Shown here in pieces: positions 1 to 9,036 of a stretch of 64,000 nt of DNA. The DNA is from an uncultured Clostridia bacterium (GTDB taxonomy: Bacteria; Bacillota; Clostridia; TANB77; CAG-508). The stretch's first letter is position 1, and each line of letters opens with the position of its first letter. The notes under the pieces are model-generated. The model did no database searches and was not told the origin of the DNA. It worked only from the letters and a program-made list of their open reading frames with translations. The stretch covers positions 84,162 to 148,161 of the forward strand of contig CALXCE010000001.1 of NCBI GenBank assembly GCA_944386725.1, in the 5' to 3' direction. The position numbers and the translations under genes were made by a program.

Positions 1-686
1 TTTGTAATACTCGTCTTGAATATGAATATTATCAATACTCTCATGTTGGAAAATTCAGATGTCCAAATTGCAATTATGGTAACAATGAAATTTATAAATT
101 AGCAACTAATGTTGATTTAAAAAATCGAACCTTTGCTATTGATGACATTACTTACCAAATTAAATTTAATAGCATTTATAATATCTATAACTTCGTAGCT
201 GTTGTAACATGTAGCCAATTATATCATATCAACACTGAAATTATTAAAAAAGCTTTATCAACATTTGTACTAAACAATGGTCGATTAGAAGAAATTGAAA
301 TAAAAGGCATCCCAACTATTATCAATTTAGCCAAAAACCCAACTGGGGCTAATGTTAGTTTAAGAATTTTAAATGAAGATGAGGAAGAGAAAGAATTATT
401 ATTTGTTTTAAATGATAATCTGGCGGATGGCCATGATGTATCCTGGATTTGGGACATTAACTTTGATACTTTAAACAATGTATCTAGAATCATTACATCA
501 GGAACTCGTGCTTATGACATTGCTATTCGTATTAAAACAGCTGGTTATCCTACTAACAAGATTGAATCTTATTTAAATTTACATGACGCAATAGAAAGAT
601 TTTATCAAAACAATGTTAAAAAATATGTTATTGCAAATTATACGTCTTTGCAACCAACAAGGAGTGAAATTTTAAAATTGAAATAA
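1..686 (+). CDS. murT: Lipid II isoglutaminyl synthase, Mur ligase subunit MurT (3' part)
   Basis: MurT is the ATP-dependent Mur-ligase-like subunit that, with GatD, amidates D-glutamate of lipid II to D-isoglutamine at the inner membrane face. The gene is cut by the window edge; the first whole codon is at 3. About 227 codons remain. They begin at the second Cys of the first zinc-ribbon pair, followed by a CPNC pair around residue 20, and carry the family motif ADGHDVSWIWD about 145 residues in. The C-terminal domain is complete and ends at 684-686. gatD starts 17 bases downstream behind AAAGGAG, the usual murT-gatD order, so the two are co-transcribed. Recognition rests on the Cys motifs, the DVSWIWD motif and the neighbour; I am confident. 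Confidence 0.93.
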   Translation, partial: CNTRLEYEYYQYSHVGKFRCPNCNYGNNEIYKLATNVDLKNRTFAIDDITYQIKFNSIYNIYNFVAVVTCSQLYHINTEIIKKALSTFVLNNGRLEEIEIKGIPTIINLAKNPTGANVSLRILNEDEEEKELLFVLNDNLADGHDVSWIWDINFDTLNNVSRIITSGTRAYDIAIRIKTAGYPTNKIESYLNLHDAIERFYQNNVKKYVIANYTSLQPTRSEILKLK

Positions 687-703
687 GACAAAAGGAGAAA
701 ATT

Positions 704-1447
704 ATGAAAGAACTAAAAATATTATATCTTTATCCCGATATATTAGAATTATATGGTGATTTTGGAAATATACAAGTATTACAATATCGTTTAGAAAAAC
801 GTGGTATTAGGGCAATTATTGTTCCTTACTCTATTGGAGATGATGCTCCAAATTTTAACGATTATGATTTAGTCTTTGGAGGTGGTGGTGCTGACCAAGA
901 ACAGGGGATTTTAGCAGAAGATTTACTTCAATACAAAGATAATATAAAACAAGCGATAAATAATGGTGTTTTCTTTTTATTGATATGTGGTAGCTATCAA
1001 TTATTTGGTAAGTACTACAAAGGCGTTGAGGGTAACATCATTTCTGGATTAGAAATTTTTGATTACTATACAGAAGCTTTAGCAGATAGAAAGAAAAGAT
1101 GTATTGGAAACATTGTTATTGAGACTAAATTAAATGAAAGAAAAACAAAAATAATTGGTTTTGAAAATCATGGTGGACAAACTTTTGATGTTGCCACGCC
1201 TTTTGGTGATGTTCTATTTGGAAATGGTAATAAATTTGGTGACACCCAAGAAGGATTTTTTATGGATAATGTAATTGCAACTTATTTGCATGGTCCTCTT
1301 CTTTCTAAAAATCCAGAACTTGCTGATTATATTATTAAACATTGTCTAGATAGAAAATATAAGGATAATATCATTTTAAACCCTTTAAATGATGAGTTTG
1401 AGAATAAGTGTAGAGAACAGTTGTTATCAAAATTTTTGAATAATTAA
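704..1447 (+). CDS. gatD: Lipid II isoglutaminyl synthase, glutaminase subunit GatD
   Basis: GatD is the cobyric-acid-synthase-type glutamine amidotransferase that hydrolyses glutamine and passes ammonia to MurT. The 247-residue protein is full length. The nucleophile Cys95 sits in LLICGSYQLFG, preceded by the oxyanion-loop glycines FGGGGADQEQ, and the catalytic His196 in TYLHGPLL. The start ATG follows an AAAGGAG ribosome binding site. It is the last gene of the murT-gatD pair and is followed by a strong hairpin terminator. Confidence 0.95.
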   Translation: MKELKILYLYPDILELYGDFGNIQVLQYRLEKRGIRAIIVPYSIGDDAPNFNDYDLVFGGGGADQEQGILAEDLLQYKDNIKQAINNGVFFLLICGSYQLFGKYYKGVEGNIISGLEIFDYYTEALADRKKRCIGNIVIETKLNERKTKIIGFENHGGQTFDVATPFGDVLFGNGNKFGDTQEGFFMDNVIATYLHGPLLSKNPELADYIIKHCLDRKYKDNIILNPLNDEFENKCREQLLSKFLNN

Positions 1448-1515
1448 ATACTTTCTTGGTTTTCAGTTAAATCCCTATGGATAAAAGTCCTAAATAACAG
1501 ATCATAATTCATCAA

Positions 1516-1548
1516 AGAGGTCATCGTAATGATGACCTCTAAATTTTT
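1516..1548 (+). terminator. Rho-independent terminator after gatD
   Basis: A perfect 10-bp stem (AGAGGTCATC, loop of 5, GATGACCTCT) is followed by AAATTTTT. It ends the murT-gatD transcript. Confidence 0.85.
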
Positions 1549-1571
1549 ATTACAAATTCTTAAAGATTAAA

Positions 1572-1615
1572 GATGTGTCCCTAACTGCACAAAAATGTGC
1601 AAAAAGAAACGTCCC
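1572..1615. repeat. REP-type repeat, single copy
   Basis: The stretch GTGTCCCTAACTGCAC, then a small hairpin (TGCACAAAAATGTGCA), then GAAACGTCCC matches one arm of the palindromic element at 23515-23839. GTCCCT/GGGAC ends around a short hairpin are typical of REP sequences mobilised by TnpA-REP (RAYT) transposases. No such transposase is in the window. It lies between gatD and nrdD, close to the nrdD stop. Confidence 0.6.
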
Positions 1616-1624
1616 AAATAGCAC

Positions 1625-3751
1625 CTACAGATGCATTACTCTTTGTTTAATTTCTTTTGTTTTTCCAACATTCCAGAAGTTTTCTCCTAAGTAACCACAA
1701 GTTCTTCTAACTACTGTCATTTTACTATGGTCTTTATTGCCACAGTTTGGACATTCCCATTCATTATCTTTGTTAATCAGAATTTCTCCATCAAATCCAC
1801 ATTCATGACAAAAGTCAGATTTTGTATTAAATTCCGCATATTGAATATTATCATAGATAAATTTAACAACAGATTCTAAGGCTTCTATGTTTTTATTCAT
1901 GTTTGGTATTTCAATGTATGAAATAGAACCTCCTGATGATATTTTTTGAAATTCACTCTCAAAGGTTAGTTTTTCAAAAGCATCTATTTTTTCTCTTACG
2001 TCTACATGATAAGAGTTTGTATAATATCCTTTGTCTGTTACATCTTTGATGGTTCCAAATCTTTCTTTATCAATTCTTGCAAATTTGTAGCATAAACTTT
2101 CTGCTGGTGTGCCATATAAAGCAAATCCAATATTAGTTTCCTTCTTCCATTTGTCAACTGCCTCTCTTAAGTGCTTCATAACCTTTTTAGCAAATTCGTG
2201 TCCTTTTTGCGTTGTATGGGATTCTCCTGTCATTAGTTTTGTCACTTCATACAATCCAATATATCCTAATGACATCGTTGAATAGCCACCATATAATAAT
2301 TTATCTATTTTTTCGCCTTTTGCTAAACGTGCAATTGCCCCATATTGCCAGTGAATTGGACTAATGTCTGATTTTGTTCCCAATAAAGCATAATGTCTAC
2401 ACATTAGAGCTTCTTTACATAGTTCTAATCTTGCATCAAATTCTTTCCAGAATTTTTCTTCATCGCCATCTGCTACAATTCCTATTTGTGGCAAATTAAT
2501 ACTTACTACACCTTGATTGAATCTTCCTTCAAATTTATAGTTTCCATTTTCATCTTTCCAAGGTGATAAAAAGCTTCTACACCCCATTGGACTAAACACG
2601 TTTCCTTCATAGTTTTCGCGCATTTTTTTAGCGGAAATATAATCTGGATACATTCTTTTGGCAGAACATTTAACAGCTAGTTTTGTTAAATAGTCATATT
2701 CTCCACCAGTTAAATTGTTGAATTCATCTAGTACATATACTAGTTTTGGGAAAGCTGGTGTTACATAAACACCTTTGTCATTTTTGATTCCCTCATATCT
2801 TTGCCTTATAACTTCTTCAATGATCATGGCATTTTCTTTGATGTATGGGTCGTCTTTTTCTAAGTGTAAAAATAAGGTTACAAATGGTGATTGCCCATTG
2901 GTTGTCATTAATGTATTGATTTGATATTGGATCGTTTGCACTCCTGCTTTTAATTCTGCTTTTAATCTATCTTGCACTAAATCTTCTATAATTTCATTGG
3001 ATAATTTGTCTTTGTATTTTTTCTCTATCTCTTTTTTAAATTTATTATAGCTTTTTCTTAAATATTTTCCTAAATGAATTAAATCTACAGATTGTCCACC
3101 ATACTGATTACTTGCTACTGCTGCAATGATTTGTGTTGTTATGGTACACGCAACTTGAAAACTTTTTGGGCTTTCTATCATTTTTCCATTCATAACGGTT
3201 CCATTGTCTAACATATCTGCTATATTGATTAAACAACAATTAAAGATTGGTTGTACAAAATAGTCTGCATCATGGAAATGTAAAACACCGTCTGCATCTG
3301 CTTTTACTATTTTTTCTGGCAGTAATAATCTTTTCGTTAAATCTCTGGATACTTCTCCTGCTATGTAATCTCTTTGCGTAGAGGCTAATAGAGTGTTTTT
3401 ATTAGAGTTTTCTTCTGCTAATTCTTTATTTTCATTTCTAATTAAACCAAGGATGGATTCATCTGTTGTATTTTGTTTTCTAACTAATGCTCTTGTATAA
3501 CGATATACAATATATTTTTTAGATAATTCGTATTTACCAATTTCCATTAATTTTTCTTCAATGATATCTTGAATATCCTCAACAAGCATTCTTTTTTTGC
3601 CAAGCTCTTCAATATATTGAATAATATCTTTGATATCTTCTTTACTTGCTCTTTCTTTTGGTCTTACCTCTTTGTTTGCTTTTTCAATTGCGATTCTTAT
3701 CTTTTCTCTATCGTAATCTACTGCTCTTCCGTCTCTTTTAATGATTTTCAT
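1625..3751 (-). CDS. nrdD: Anaerobic ribonucleoside-triphosphate reductase (class III)
   Basis: NrdD reduces ribonucleoside triphosphates to deoxyribonucleotides without oxygen using a glycyl radical. The protein has about 708 residues. An N-terminal ATP-cone (IKRDGR.., residues 1-95) is followed by the large catalytic barrel, a zinc site made of CHECG and CPNCG near the C-terminus, and the glycyl-radical loop RRTCGYLG about 25 residues from the end. I chose the ATG at 3751 (MKIIKRDGR) over one four codons earlier, because the earlier ATG directly abuts its GGA. The activase gene nrdG, often adjacent, is not next to it here. A promoter with a regulator-type palindrome lies upstream, facing a Crp/Fnr gene. 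Confidence 0.96.
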   Translation of the reverse strand: MKIIKRDGRAVDYDREKIRIAIEKANKEVRPKERASKEDIKDIIQYIEELGKKRMLVEDIQDIIEEKLMEIGKYELSKKYIVYRYTRALVRKQNTTDESILGLIRNENKELAEENSNKNTLLASTQRDYIAGEVSRDLTKRLLLPEKIVKADADGVLHFHDADYFVQPIFNCCLINIADMLDNGTVMNGKMIESPKSFQVACTITTQIIAAVASNQYGGQSVDLIHLGKYLRKSYNKFKKEIEKKYKDKLSNEIIEDLVQDRLKAELKAGVQTIQYQINTLMTTNGQSPFVTLFLHLEKDDPYIKENAMIIEEVIRQRYEGIKNDKGVYVTPAFPKLVYVLDEFNNLTGGEYDYLTKLAVKCSAKRMYPDYISAKKMRENYEGNVFSPMGCRSFLSPWKDENGNYKFEGRFNQGVVSINLPQIGIVADGDEEKFWKEFDARLELCKEALMCRHYALLGTKSDISPIHWQYGAIARLAKGEKIDKLLYGGYSTMSLGYIGLYEVTKLMTGESHTTQKGHEFAKKVMKHLREAVDKWKKETNIGFALYGTPAESLCYKFARIDKERFGTIKDVTDKGYYTNSYHVDVREKIDAFEKLTFESEFQKISSGGSISYIEIPNMNKNIEALESVVKFIYDNIQYAEFNTKSDFCHECGFDGEILINKDNEWECPNCGNKDHSKMTVVRRTCGYLGENFWNVGKTKEIKQRVMHL

Positions 3752-3785
3752 TTCAATCCCCATTCCTTTCTAAAAGTATGTCTTT

Positions 3786-3826
3786 ATTATATAGCAAGAT
3801 TTCTAATTTTCTGTTGCAAAAGCAAC
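3786..3826 (-). promoter_or_regulatory. nrdD promoter with Crp/Fnr-type palindrome
   Basis: On the minus strand the -10 TATAAT is at 3791-3786, and no good -35 lies 17 bases upstream (ACAGAA). The perfect palindrome GTTGCTTTTGCAAC (3813-3826) is centred at 3819.5, roughly 40-41 bases before the start inferred from the -10. A weak -35 with a dyad near -41.5 is the class II activation layout of Crp/Fnr proteins. The same 14-mer occurs at the divergent regulator promoter (4045-4058). Activation by that regulator is inferred. Confidence 0.6.
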
Positions 3827-4044
3827 TAAAATAGTTTTGTATTTTTTTATTTCGCTTTGGTGTAGGATTTTGTCGATTGTTACATTTTTATTACATTCCT
3901 ATTACAAACTAGTTACTTTTATTGCTAATCATTATGTTGCTATAAATTTCTTATTTTTATCTTTTTCATAAATTCTTCGATTCCTTACATAAGCAAAGAA
4001 ATTCTAAGATCACTTATTCAAAAGATAAAAATAATATATAAATT

Positions 4045-4074
4045 GTTGCTTTTGCAACTTTTTTTTAGTATAAT
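4045..4074 (+). promoter_or_regulatory. Promoter and operator of the Crp/Fnr regulator
   Basis: TTGCTT (4046-4051), a 17-base spacer and TATAAT (4069-4074) form the promoter. The palindrome GTTGCTTTTGCAAC (4045-4058) covers the -35, which predicts autorepression. It is the reverse-complement twin of the palindrome upstream of nrdD. Confidence 0.6.
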
Positions 4075-4112
4075 ATATGTAGCTTTTAATGAATAAAATA
4101 TAATAGGAGAAA

Positions 4113-4751
4113 ATGAAAGTGGATGTTAATTTTGATATTGAAGAATTTATACAAAAATTAGAAAATAGTTGCCATAGAGTACAAAAGAAAACCTTTTTAA
4201 AAAATGAAGTTATTACCAGCTATATTAAAAAAAGAAATCAATTTTGTATTTTAGTTAATGGAAATGCTGATTTAGTTCGTTATGATTTAAATGGGAATCG
4301 AACGATTGTTGAACATTTTACTAAAAATGATGTTTTTGGAGAAGTGTTTTATACAATTACTACAAATAATGAATTACTTGTGGAGGCTCGCGAAAAATGC
4401 GAAGTTCTTTTTTATGGCTATAATGACATTCATAATAAGTGTAGAAATAATTGCAAATTTCATCAAGAGTTATCAGAAGATTTACCAGAATTAATATTGA
4501 GTAAAGTTACAGATTTAAATATGAGAATTGAATTGCTTACAAAGAGATCCATTCGTGATAAATTAATTGGTTATTTTACCATGTTATCAACTAGAAATTT
4601 AAGTAAAACTTTTTCTTTGCCTTTTTCTTTGACTGATTTGGCCGATTATTTAAGTGTAGATAGAAGTGCTATGATGAGAGAGTTAAAGCTTTTAAAAGAT
4701 GATGGTTTTATTGAAAAAAATGGCAATAAAATCACTTTATTATATAAATAA
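4113..4751 (+). CDS. Crp/Fnr family transcriptional regulator
   Basis: A 212-residue regulator with an N-terminal cyclic-nucleotide-binding-type beta-barrel (about residues 15-125), a dimer helix, and a C-terminal winged helix (about 150-210) with recognition region LADYLSVDRSAMMRELKLL. It lacks the four-Cys pattern of an oxygen-labile Fnr [4Fe-4S] cluster, so the sensed ligand is unknown. It is divergent from nrdD, and both promoters carry the same palindrome; control of nrdD and itself is inferred. The ribosome binding site AGGAG is only 3-4 bases from the ATG. A terminator shared with convergent hisS follows. Confidence 0.85.
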   Translation: MKVDVNFDIEEFIQKLENSCHRVQKKTFLKNEVITSYIKKRNQFCILVNGNADLVRYDLNGNRTIVEHFTKNDVFGEVFYTITTNNELLVEAREKCEVLFYGYNDIHNKCRNNCKFHQELSEDLPELILSKVTDLNMRIELLTKRSIRDKLIGYFTMLSTRNLSKTFSLPFSLTDLADYLSVDRSAMMRELKLLKDDGFIEKNGNKITLLYK

Positions 4752-4756
4752 AAAAG

Positions 4757-4797
4757 AGCGGACTTCAAAATGTTTTCGTTAAAGAAGTCCGCTTTTG
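4757..4797. terminator. Bidirectional terminator between the Crp/Fnr gene and hisS
   Basis: AGCGGACTTC (4757-4766) pairs with GAAGTCCGCT (4784-4793) around a 17-base loop. A-runs on the left and TTTT on the right allow it to serve both convergent genes. Confidence 0.85.
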
Positions 4798-4802
4798 TAC
4801 TT

Positions 4803-6111
4803 TTAAAACTTCAGCGAATCTATATCGTCAAATAAAATCTCTTTTTCTTCTCCTGTATTCATATCTTTTAGTTTGAATTTATTTTGGCTTATTTCATCTT
4901 CTCCAATTATGATGACATAAGGAATTTTTAATTTATCTGCGTACTTAAATTTAGCTTTTAACTTTTTATTGTTTAAATAAATTTCTGTTTTTACACCGTT
5001 ATTTCTCAATTTAGTTGCCAATTTTATTGGTATCGTTAAATCTTCTAACATTGGTATAATTAATACATCAGAAACTGAATTTTTGTCAGCTTTTATTAAA
5101 TTTAATTCGTTTAATTTGTAAAACAATCGTGTTAATCCAATCGATATTCCAACACCTGGTAGCTTTTTGTCTGTATAATATTCGGCCAAATTTTCATATC
5201 TTCCTCCAGAACATACACTTCCGAAGTTCTCTATAATCGTTTAAAAAAGTTTCATAAACGGTTCCTGTATAATAGTCCAATCCTCTTGCAATTGTTAAAT
5301 CTACTTTGAAATTACTATCTGGAACACCAAATAATCGAATATTTTTTACTACTTGTTTTAGCTCTTCAACTCCATTGGCGTATACTTTATTTTCAATCCC
5401 CAAATTCTCTAATTTTTTAATTTTCTCGTCAGAATTTCCTTCTATTGCTATAAATTTTATAATCTTTTCAATTGCATTTTTTTGTACATTTACTCTTCCT
5501 AATTCTTCTATAACTGCTTTTTTTCCTATTTTATCAATTTTATCTATAATTCTTAAAATTTCTACTGCATTTTCTTCTTGTTCTATACTTTCGAAAAGTC
5601 CATTTAATATTTTACGGTTATTGATACAAATTGTAAAATAATCAAATCCTAATTCTTTAAATATGGTATAAATAATACTTGGAAGTTCTGCATCATTGAT
5701 GATATCTAATTCCCCGTCACCAATCATATCAATATCACATTGATAAAATTCACGAAATCTACCTTTTTGTGTTTTTTCGCCACGAAATACTTTTCCAATT
5801 TGATATCTCCTAAATGGAAAACTTAAATTTCCATAGTTTTTGGCAACATATTTAGAAAGAGGAACGGTTAAATCAAATCTTAAAGATAAGTCTGTTTCTC
5901 CTTTTGCAAATCGATAGATTTGTTTTTCGGTTTCTCCTCCTGCTTTGGCAAGTAAAACTTCAGATAATTCTATAATAGGTGTATCTAATGGTAAAAATCC
6001 AAATTTTTGATAGGCGTTTTCTATTGTTGCTTTCATTTGATTGAATAATATTTGTTCATTTGGTAATAATTCCATAAATCCTGCTAATGTTCTTGGTTCT
6101 GTTTTGTCCAT
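4803..6111 (-). CDS. hisS: Histidyl-tRNA synthetase, read through a +1 shift at CGG
   Basis: HisRS charges tRNA-His. The gene encodes 435 residues if one base is skipped. Before the break are class II motif 2 (RFREFYQCDID) and the HisA motif LDYYTGTVYE; the sequence then reads GAA CTT CGG AAG and stops nine codons later. Skipping the C (plus-strand G5223) gives CTT GGA AGT GTA, that is ELGSVCSGGRYENLAEYY, the conserved HisRS continuation, with motif 3 (ISIGLTRLFYKL) after it. The Gly is residue 297. It is the last gene of the recJ-rel-MBL-hisS run, an order common in Firmicutes. The gene is essential, so either recoding occurs or the base is an error. Confidence 0.93.
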
Positions 6112-6134
6112 AATTATCCCCCTCTCTTCCTTTT

Positions 6135-6782
6135 TTAAAATGATTTTGGTTTCAACTGCAAATAAATTGGTTTTTCATCTTTAAGCATTGTCATCATGCC
6201 ATGGCCTGGATATACAATTGTTTCATCTGGTAAAACCATAATTTTTTCTTCAATCGATTTCATAATATCCTCTCTACTAGAAGTCGGCAAATCAGTCCTT
6301 CCCCAAGTTCCTCTAAATATGGTATCTCCCGAAAATAGGCAATTTTTCTTTTGACAATAAAGACTAGTACTTCCCTTGGTATGGCCCGGTGTATGAAGAA
6401 CCTTAAACTCTAAATTTCCCAAATGAATTAAATCATTATCGTCAATTCTTGAATCTGCTTCTAATTCAATTTCTCCTACTCCTATATAAGGCGATAGATT
6501 AATTTCTTGGTTATTTAAACCTTCACTATCTTCTCTATGAATCAATATTTTTCCGCCACATCTATTTTTTAATTCTGTCACTCCTAATATATGATCACTA
6601 TGACAATGGGTTAAGTAAATATATTTTAGTTTTCCCTCCATAATGCCAATAAGTTCTTCTATTTTCTCTACCTCGCCAGCTGGGTCAATTACCATCGTTT
6701 CTTTTGACGCTTCATCTACTATAATATAGCAATTTGTTGGATCGCCAATCCATGTATCAATCTTTAGTTTTTTTAATTTCAT
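6135..6782 (-). CDS. Metallo-beta-lactamase-fold hydrolase, glyoxalase II-like
   Basis: A 215-residue binuclear-metal hydrolase of the YcbL/glyoxalase II-like group. Metal ligands are visible in THCHSDHILG (HxHxDH), HTPGHTKGS, FSGDTIF and the C-terminal PGHG. It lacks the C-terminal substrate domain of true glyoxalase II, so the substrate is not fixed; hydrolysis of a thioester such as S-lactoylglutathione-like compounds is only a family-level guess. It lies between the Rel gene and hisS with short spacers, a position this family often has in Firmicutes. Start follows GGAAG. Confidence 0.88.
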   Translation of the reverse strand: MKLKKLKIDTWIGDPTNCYIIVDEASKETMVIDPAGEVEKIEELIGIMEGKLKYIYLTHCHSDHILGVTELKNRCGGKILIHREDSEGLNNQEINLSPYIGVGEIELEADSRIDDNDLIHLGNLEFKVLHTPGHTKGSTSLYCQKKNCLFSGDTIFRGTWGRTDLPTSSREDIMKSIEEKIMVLPDETIVYPGHGMMTMLKDEKPIYLQLKPKSF

Positions 6783-6800
6783 TTTTTCTTCCTTTCTATT

Positions 6801-6824
6801 TGGAACGTTTCTAATTGTCCCTAT
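6801..6824. repeat. Degenerate REP-type fragment
   Basis: GGAACGTTTCTAATTGTCCC resembles one edge of the REP arms at 1572-1615 and 23515-23839 with the central hairpin lost. It sits in the 38-base spacer next to the Rel gene stop. Similarity was judged by eye. Confidence 0.35.
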
Positions 6825-9017
6825 TTTTTTCTTTTTACTTCATAGACATTGTCTACTTTTCTGATAGCTTTTTGGGCTTTATTTAATTCATCTAAATTTT
6901 CTACTTCTAATGTAATATCTATAATAGCAATCCTTTCTTTTGTCGTTCTTGTATTTACTCCTAGAATTTTTGCTTTTGTTGTTCCAATTTCTTTTAATAT
7001 ATCCATCAATAATCCAGTTCGATCATTTGAGTAAACTTCTATATCCACTTGATAAGAGGATTCATTTTCTTGATACCATTCTACCTCAATCATTCGATTT
7101 TCTTCTGATAATAAATCTCCTACATTAACACAGTCTTTTCTATGAACCGATACGCCTCTTCCTTTTGTAATATATCCTACAATTTCATCTCCTGGAAGAG
7201 GATTACAACATTTGGATAATTTTACTAAGCAGTTGTCAATTCCTTTTACAATGATTCCTGAGCCAGATGGTTTTGGTCGTTTCTGTCTTGCTTTAGACAA
7301 TTCTTCTATTTTTGCTTCAATGTTTTCTTCTTCATGCTCTTTTCGATATTCTTGTAACATTCTGGCAATTATTTTTACAGCAGAATTTGCACCAAATCCA
7401 ACAGCTGCATACATTTCATCTAGATTTTTATATTTGTATTTATCTAGCATTGGTTCTATATATTCTGTTTTAAATAAATCAGAATGAGAAAATCCAATTC
7501 TTTTTAATTCCTTTTCAATCAGTTCTTTCCCTTTTTCAATGTTCTCTGCTTTTTGTGCTTTTTTGAACCAACTTAAAATTTTATTTTTGGCACTGGTACT
7601 TTTGACAAATTTCAGCCAGTCCCTACTTGGTCCTTTGGAATTGTCAGAAGTGATGATTTCAACAATATCTCCACTTTTTAATGGTGTGATGATTGGCATC
7701 ATTTTACTGTTAATTTTACAGCCTGTCATGTGATGCCCAATTTCAGCATGTATAGTATAAGCAAAATCGATTGGTGTTGATCCTCTTGGTAATACCTTTA
7801 TTGCTCCTTTTGGTGTAAATACATATACCTCATCTTCAAATAATTCTGTTTTTAAGGTATTTAGAAATTCTTGTGGATCTTGCATGTCTTTTTGCCACTC
7901 TAAAGTTTCTCTGAGCCATGCTAATTTATCTTCTTCTACTTTGACCGTTGTTTTTTTGCCAAAATAATTGGCCTCCTTATATGCCCAATGGGCTGCGATA
8001 CCAAATTCTGCTACTCGATGCATATCCCAGGTACGAATTTGTACCTCAAATGGTGTTCCTTTATCTCCCAACAAAGTAGTATGAATGGATTGATACATGT
8101 TTGGTTTTGGTACCGCAATATAATCTTTAAATCTACCTGGCATAGGGTTATACATTTCGTGTACAACTCCTAATGCTGCATAGCAATCCTTAATTGAATT
8201 GACTAATATACGTAAAGCAAATAAATCATAAATTTGATCAAGTGTTTTATTGTCTCTTTTCATTTTTCGATAGATGCTATATAAGTGTTTTGCTCTTCCG
8301 TGTAACTTCTGCTTCTATTTTTTGTTTCTTTAATTGTACACGAATATCTTCCATGATTTTTTCAATAAATTGAAGTCTTTCTTCTCTCTTTTTGTTGATA
8401 CCTTCTACTAATTCGTGATATTCCTCTGGATATAAGTATTTAAAACCTAAATCTTCCAGTTCCCATTTAATAGAATAAAGTCCTAAACGGTTTGCTAATG
8501 GTGCATACAATTCCATTGTTTCTTTCGCATTTGCTATTTGTCTGTCTCTTTTTAGATATTTCAAAGTTCTCATATTATGGAGTCTATCAGCTAGTTTGAT
8601 TAAAATTACTCGAATGTCTTTTCCCATTGCTAAAAACATTTTTCTATAATCTTCTACCTGTTGTTCTTCAATTGAAGCAAATTGCACAGAACCAAGTTTA
8701 GTAACACCCTCCACCATTTCAGCAATTTCGTTTCCAAATTCTTGTCTGATATCTGCGTGTGTGACTTTGGTATCCTCGACTACATCATGTAAAAGAGCAG
8801 CACATATCGTACTATCATCTAAACCAATATCTGCTAAGATATAAGCAACATTAATAGGATGAACAATATAAGGTTCTCCTGAACACCTACATTGGTCACC
8901 ATGATAATTTCTGGCATAATTATATGCTTTCATAATTAATTTTGTATCTACTTTTCTGCTATGCTCTTTTCTTTTTGCGATTATATCTTGAATTGCTATT
9001 TCTTTGGCTTGTTGCAT
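6821..9017 (-). CDS. rel: Bifunctional (p)ppGpp synthetase/hydrolase, read through a +1 shift at CGG
   Basis: Long RelA/SpoT homologue of 731 residues, making and degrading (p)ppGpp. Domains in order: HD hydrolase (LLHDVVEDT near residue 70), synthetase (RFKDYIAVPKPN, YQSIHTTLLG), TGS (VYVFTPKGAIKVLPRGSTPIDFAY region), a Cys-containing zinc-finger region (CCNPLPGDEI), and C-terminal ACT. At the HD/synthetase boundary the frame reads GTT ACA CGG AAG and soon hits TAG. Skipping the C (G8300) gives GTT ACA GGA AGA, VTGRAKHLYSIYRKMKRD, the conserved start of the synthetase domain (Gly240). Without the shift only the hydrolase would be made, a point of possible regulatory interest. It follows recJ by 19 bases. 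Confidence 0.93.
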
Positions 9018-9036
9018 ATTATCACTTTCCTTTATT

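Noticed and set aside
1572-1615. CRISPR repeat
   Set aside because: Only isolated copies with GGGAC ends and hairpins; no regular spacing or spacers. No CRISPR array was seen in the window.
6821-8263. A separate small alarmone synthetase gene starting MKRDNKTLDQ
   Set aside because: No ribosome binding site, and the +1 frame joins it smoothly to the upstream HD domain with the conserved YSIYRKM block.
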